From Pseudomonadota bacterium (GTDB lineage Bacteria; Pseudomonadota; Alphaproteobacteria; Micropepsales; Micropepsaceae): a stretch of 18,171 bases of DNA. Each line of letters begins with the position of its first letter. The stretch's first letter is position 1. The notes below the pieces were generated by a model. That model worked only from the letters and a program-made list of their open reading frames with translations. It did not search any database and had not been told where the DNA came from. Shown one piece after another: positions 14,401-18,171 of the stretch. Position numbers and translations under genes: made by a program. The DNA lies in contig JAKBAU010000034.1 in assembly GCA_021808875.1 (NCBI GenBank), positions 1 through 18,171 of the forward strand, in the 5' to 3' direction.

Positions 14401-17400
14401 GTGGCGCGCAAACCAATCACGGATATGTCCGCCTGGCCCTCGCTCACCCTTGAGGGCAACCTCATAGCTCCCGCCATGGTCGCCAGTGTCGACCGCAGGC
14501 AAGCCCCGGAACAGACCGAAGAGCACTATCGCGTCCGTAAGGGGCTGACGATTCGCGAGGAGATCTCGACCGCGTTCCGGGTGGGTCAGTCTCATTACGA
14601 CGCCTTTGCGAAGCTGCAGAACCCGTCGGTCGAGGCGACGCGACGCTTTGTGCGCGGATTCCTCGCCGAAACATTCGGCTTCGATGATCTGGCGTCGGCC
14701 GTCGGCATGATCTCCTTCCTCGCTGGAGGCCGCGTTCCCATCGTTGTCGTCCCGCCTTCCGACGAAAAGCTCGATCGGCGTAGTCCGACACTTTCGATTG
14801 AACGCTCGCGGTCACCCGCCCTCGCGCTCCAGGATTATCTCAACGACAGCGAACAGGCCCTTTGGGGCCTGGTCACGAACGGAAGCGTAATCCGGCTGAT
14901 GCGCGACAATGCCTCGCTGACACGCCCGGCTTATGTCGAGGCCGACCTGGCCCAAATTTTCACCAATGAGGACGCAGCTTCCTTTGCCGTCCTTTGGTCA
15001 CTCATCCACCGCACGCGGTTCGGCGCTGCCGGCGCGCCCGTCACCGATTGCGCACTGGAACGCTGGCGGGAGGCCGGCACGCGCGAGGGCGAGACAGCGC
15101 GCGACCGGCTCGCCGCGCAGGTCGAAGTCGCGCTGAAGGTGCTCGGCTCAGGCTTCCTGGAAGCGAACCCCGATCTTGCCACTCGGCTGCACTCTGGCGA
15201 GGTCAACCTGACAGAATGGTTCAACGAACTGCTGCGCCTGATCTATCGCTTGATCTTCCTTATGGTGGCTGAGGACAGGAACCTGCTTCATCCCGATGCG
15301 GTGAGTCCTGAGGCGCGCAAGCTCTATGCTGAGGGCTACAGCCTTGCGGCATTGCGTGTGCAGAGCGTCCGCGCGGCGTCGTGGGACAAGCACCATGACC
15401 GTTACGAAGGCATCAAGATCATCTTCCGCGCTCTGGCCCACGGTCAACCGACGCTTGGCCTGCCGGCGCTGGGCGGTTTGTTCGCCGCCGGGATGCTGCC
15501 GCATCTGGAAACCGCGCGGCTGCGCAACCGGGCCTTCATGGAGGCCCTTTACCGGCTCTCCTGGCTACCGGGAAAAGCCGGCGTGGCGCCCGTGAACTGG
15601 CGCGCGATGGAAACCGAGGAGCTGGGCTCGGTCTATGAATCGCTGCTGGAGCTGCAACCGCAACTGGGCGAAGACGGAAAGACTTTGGTCTTCGCTTCGG
15701 AAGCTGCCGAGCAGAAGGGCAACCAGCGCAAGACCACTGGCTCCTACTATACGCCGGATAGTCTGGTTCAGGCGCTGCTCGACACGGCGCTCGATCCCCA
15801 GCTCGACAAGACCGAGGCAGAGGAGATCGATCCTGTTGCCGGGCTGCTAAAGCTGAGCGTCATCGATCCAGCCTGCGGCTCCGGCCATTTCCTCCTGGCG
15901 GCCGCCCGCCGCATCGCCACCCGGGTCGCGCGCATCCGCGCAGAAGGCACGCCATCGTTAGCTGATTTCCGACACGCGTTGCGCGATGTCGCGCGCAGCT
16001 GCCTTCACGGTGTGGATCGCAACTCGATGGCGGTGGAGTTGACCAAGGTTGCGCTGTGGATCGAGACGGTGGACCCTGGCCTGCCGCTCGGCTTCTTCGA
16101 CGCACAGATCCGCTGCGGGGATGCACTGCTCGGCGTGTTCGATCTGAAGGTGCTGGACGCAGGCATTCCCGATACCGCCTATAAGCCGCTGACCGGCGAC
16201 GATAAGGAAGTTGCGAAATACTACGCGCAAAAGAACAAGCGTGAGCAGGCTGAGAAAAGCCGCGTTGCCGAGGGCTTCGGCTTCAATCGCGCCCGCGACC
16301 TGCTGCGAGATTTCGAGGCGTTGCGCGCAATGCCCGAGGACACGGTCGAGCACATCGAGGCTAAGGCGCACCGCCTACGGGCCCTAACAGCGCAGGGGGC
16401 TTCCGCCTGGCAGCTTGAGACGGCTTGCGATCTCTACGTTGCCGCTTTCCTGCTGCCGAAGACTAAGCGCGGGCCTCATGCCGGGCCGGATGGTTTGCCA
16501 CGTCGGGGTGCCGAAATGGTTCCAACCAGCGGCACGATTTGGGAATGGCTGCGGAACGTCTCGCCCTTTGGATTGATGTTCGGGTCTGCCGTCGATGCTT
16601 CCCGCCGCGCGCGGGCCTTCCACTGGCCACTGGAATTCCCGGATATAATGCAGCGCGGCGGGTTCGACGTGGTGCTGGGCAATCCGCCGTGGGACGTTAT
16701 GCAACTCTCGGATAACGAGTTCTTTGCAGCGTCAAAGACCGAGATCGCTGAAATGACAGGGGCGCGCAGAAAGTCAGCAATTGAAGCACTGCGAGATACC
16801 GACCCGGACCTGTTTGAACTGTATCAATTCGAAAAGCGACTGTCTGCTGCGGCAACTGAGTTTAGTCGATCTAGTGATCGCTTCCCGCAGTCAGCACGAG
16901 GAAAAATCAACACCTTTGCTTTGTTTGCCGACCTTTTTTTCTCTCTCTGCTGCAAAAGCGGACGAAGTGGCGCAATTCTTCCGGCTGAGATAACGACTAG
17001 TGAAACGCTTTCTGAATTTATGAATACATTGAGGTCAAGAAATGCAATAGAAAGTATTTTTTCGTTCGAGAACGAAGAGTTCGTTTTTCCGGGAATTGCA
17101 AATGTAGTTAAATTTTGCTTGATGAGTCTGTCAAAATCGCCACGGAATAAGACGACGATTACACTAGCTAACTACTTAAGACAGGTCGGTCAGATAACTG
17201 ACGGTGAGCGGCTCATTGTACTGTCTCCTACTGATCTTGATCTATTCGCGCCAACTCTGGGAACACTACCGATACTGCGAACAAAACGCGATGCGGAGTT
17301 GGCGACGAAGATCTTTTCGGTGTCTCATGGATGCCGCCTCTGTGATGCTGATGACGCGAATGGATGGAAAGTCAGTTCTCGATTGGGACTATTCAATATG

Positions 17401-18171
17401 GCAACTGACAGTTCAAGTTTCCTAGAGAAGGACAGCTTCGATCGGAAGGGGTTGAAACCCGTTGAGGCAATGACCTTTGTTTTCGGCGAACGGACATACC
17501 TCCCAGTATATGAGGGGAAGTTCATTTCACATTTCGATCACAGGTTCAGTTCCTATCATAATCTGGGAATCGAAAAGGGGCGCGGGGGTCGTGGCCTGCC
17601 TCCAGTAAGGCTGGAAGAGTATCAAGATCCTGATTTCGAGGTTCTTCCGCGGTATTGGATCGACGCTGATCTCGTGAGGCAAAAACTGTCAGATATTGGT
17701 TGGGCAGAGAACTGGCTATGGGGTTGGAGAGATGTCGCGAACGCGAAGGTGGAGCGCACGGTGACTATGGCAATAATGCCGAGTTACGGCGTCGGGCATA
17801 CTTGTTCGCTGATTTTTCCAAGCAATGATGTAAGGTTGACAGCATGCCTGTGTGCTAATTTTAACTCCCTCATACTCGATTACAGTGCCCGACAGATCAT
17901 TGGCGGAAGCCATGTAACATTCGGTTATATCAGCCAGCTCGTTCTGCTTCGTCCGACATTCTACACTCAACCGCGATCGTCCTTCGTTATCCCTCGGGTC
18001 TTGGAACTTTCTTATACCTCGCACAGCCTCGCCCCCTTCGCCCGTGATCTAGCCCATCTTATTCCTTGCATAGCAGGGATTCGTAAACGGGCACGGCGGA
18101 ACTGTCTGGAATCGCTTAGAGATTGGGTGCTGACGCCACTCTCAAGCTCCGGACAGACTCTGCCATGCCCG
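14401..18171 (+). CDS. drmMI: Eco57I/DrmMI-like adenine-specific DNA methyltransferase (3' end outside window)
   Basis: The frame is open from GTG 14401 to the window edge, at least 1257 codons with no stop. The start lies 3 bases after the drmD-like stop with GGTGAGG at 14386-14392. Residues 1-200 have the layout of a type IIG nuclease domain (LQDYLN...WGLVTNG at 155-161), but no convincing PD...E-x-K is seen. TTGSYYTP precedes the SAM-binding motif I DPACGSGHF (489-497), and the catalytic NPPW is at 761-764, the gamma-type order of N6-adenine methylases. The rest is the target-recognition region. Its likely role is methylating host DNA so that the helicases spare it, as DrmMI does in DISARM. 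From about 16740 the GC falls sharply. The last ~35 codons look unlike the family's usual tail, so a frameshift or divergent end cannot be excluded. Confidence 0.85.
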   Translation, partial: MARKPITDMSAWPSLTLEGNLIAPAMVASVDRRQAPEQTEEHYRVRKGLTIREEISTAFRVGQSHYDAFAKLQNPSVEATRRFVRGFLAETFGFDDLASAVGMISFLAGGRVPIVVVPPSDEKLDRRSPTLSIERSRSPALALQDYLNDSEQALWGLVTNGSVIRLMRDNASLTRPAYVEADLAQIFTNEDAASFAVLWSLIHRTRFGAAGAPVTDCALERWREAGTREGETARDRLAAQVEVALKVLGSGFLEANPDLATRLHSGEVNLTEWFNELLRLIYRLIFLMVAEDRNLLHPDAVSPEARKLYAEGYSLAALRVQSVRAASWDKHHDRYEGIKIIFRALAHGQPTLGLPALGGLFAAGMLPHLETARLRNRAFMEALYRLSWLPGKAGVAPVNWRAMETEELGSVYESLLELQPQLGEDGKTLVFASEAAEQKGNQRKTTGSYYTPDSLVQALLDTALDPQLDKTEAEEIDPVAGLLKLSVIDPACGSGHFLLAAARRIATRVARIRAEGTPSLADFRHALRDVARSCLHGVDRNSMAVELTKVALWIETVDPGLPLGFFDAQIRCGDALLGVFDLKVLDAGIPDTAYKPLTGDDKEVAKYYAQKNKREQAEKSRVAEGFGFNRARDLLRDFEALRAMPEDTVEHIEAKAHRLRALTAQGASAWQLETACDLYVAAFLLPKTKRGPHAGPDGLPRRGAEMVPTSGTIWEWLRNVSPFGLMFGSAVDASRRARAFHWPLEFPDIMQRGGFDVVLGNPPWDVMQLSDNEFFAASKTEIAEMTGARRKSAIEALRDTDPDLFELYQFEKRLSAAATEFSRSSDRFPQSARGKINTFALFADLFFSLCCKSGRSGAILPAEITTSETLSEFMNTLRSRNAIESIFSFENEEFVFPGIANVVKFCLMSLSKSPRNKTTITLANYLRQVGQITDGERLIVLSPTDLDLFAPTLGTLPILRTKRDAELATKIFSVSHGCRLCDADDANGWKVSSRLGLFNMATDSSSFLEKDSFDRKGLKPVEAMTFVFGERTYLPVYEGKFISHFDHRFSSYHNLGIEKGRGGRGLPPVRLEEYQDPDFEVLPRYWIDADLVRQKLSDIGWAENWLWGWRDVANAKVERTVTMAIMPSYGVGHTCSLIFPSNDVRLTACLCANFNSLILDYSARQIIGGSHVTFGYISQLVLLRPTFYTQPRSSFVIPRVLELSYTSHSLAPFARDLAHLIPCIAGIRKRARRNCLESLRDWVLTPLSSSGQTLPCP

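Noticed and set aside
13254..14477. Minus-strand open frame of 407 codons opposite the SNF2 gene
   Set aside because: The translation is Ser/Arg/Ala-rich with no motif, it lies wholly opposite conserved SNF2-gene coding, and it would run across the drmD/methylase junction. A high-GC shadow.
14401..18171. BREX PglX identity for the methylase
   Set aside because: PglX shares DPACGSGHF and NPPW, but no pglZ, brxC or brxL-like gene is present and the adjacent SNF2 gene fits DrmMI/DrmD better. PglX cannot be excluded from motifs alone.

Overview
The window looks like accessory DNA from a high-GC Proteobacterium, most likely an alphaproteobacterium (sphingomonad or rhizobial type). The basis is GC-rich coding and a left-hand cassette (ArdC, DUF2958, large ParB-like protein, DUF6878, DUF6915) that I know mainly from plasmids and integrative elements of that class. 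Family names come from recognised motifs and overall protein look; no database search was run.

Positions 1-126 are the right end of an IS66-like insertion sequence, with the last codons of its transposase and a CGCTTAC terminus. It has truncated a small leftward gene (94-267). From 425 to 4977 everything is on the minus strand, read right to left: ardC (4027-4977), a DUF2958 gene coupled to it by an ATGA overlap, a 712-residue ParB-like gene, a DUF6878 gene, a DUF6915 gene and the broken gene. Two of these genes, ardC and parB, carry the same structured 5' leader: two nested stems with an identical loop and compensating base changes. A near-identical hairpin recurs after the parB and DUF6915 genes.

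Positions 4978-5231 are a divergent intergenic region. It holds the ardC leader, two more hairpins, three 22-23-bp-spaced TTCCAWT repeats and a possible promoter for the plus-strand genes.

From 5232 to the right edge is one tightly packed plus-strand operon. It encodes an AAA ATPase with a DUF4143-type architecture (409 aa), a 1724-aa DEAD/DEAH helicase with a C-terminal DUF1998-type cysteine cluster (DruE-like, or a single-chain equivalent of DISARM DrmA plus DrmB), a 921-aa SNF2-type helicase resembling DISARM DrmD, and an Eco57I/DrmMI-like adenine-specific DNA methyltransferase that is still open at the window edge (at least 1257 codons). Junctions are ATGA, TGATG and a 3-nt gap, so the four proteins are probably made together. 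The combination mixes Druantia-like and class 1 DISARM-like parts and lacks the standard accessory genes of either, so it is the candidate unusual anti-phage system here. The likely logic is that the methylase marks self DNA while the two helicases act on unmarked DNA. No intact classical nuclease gene is visible; the only nuclease-like motif is in the ATPase C-terminus.
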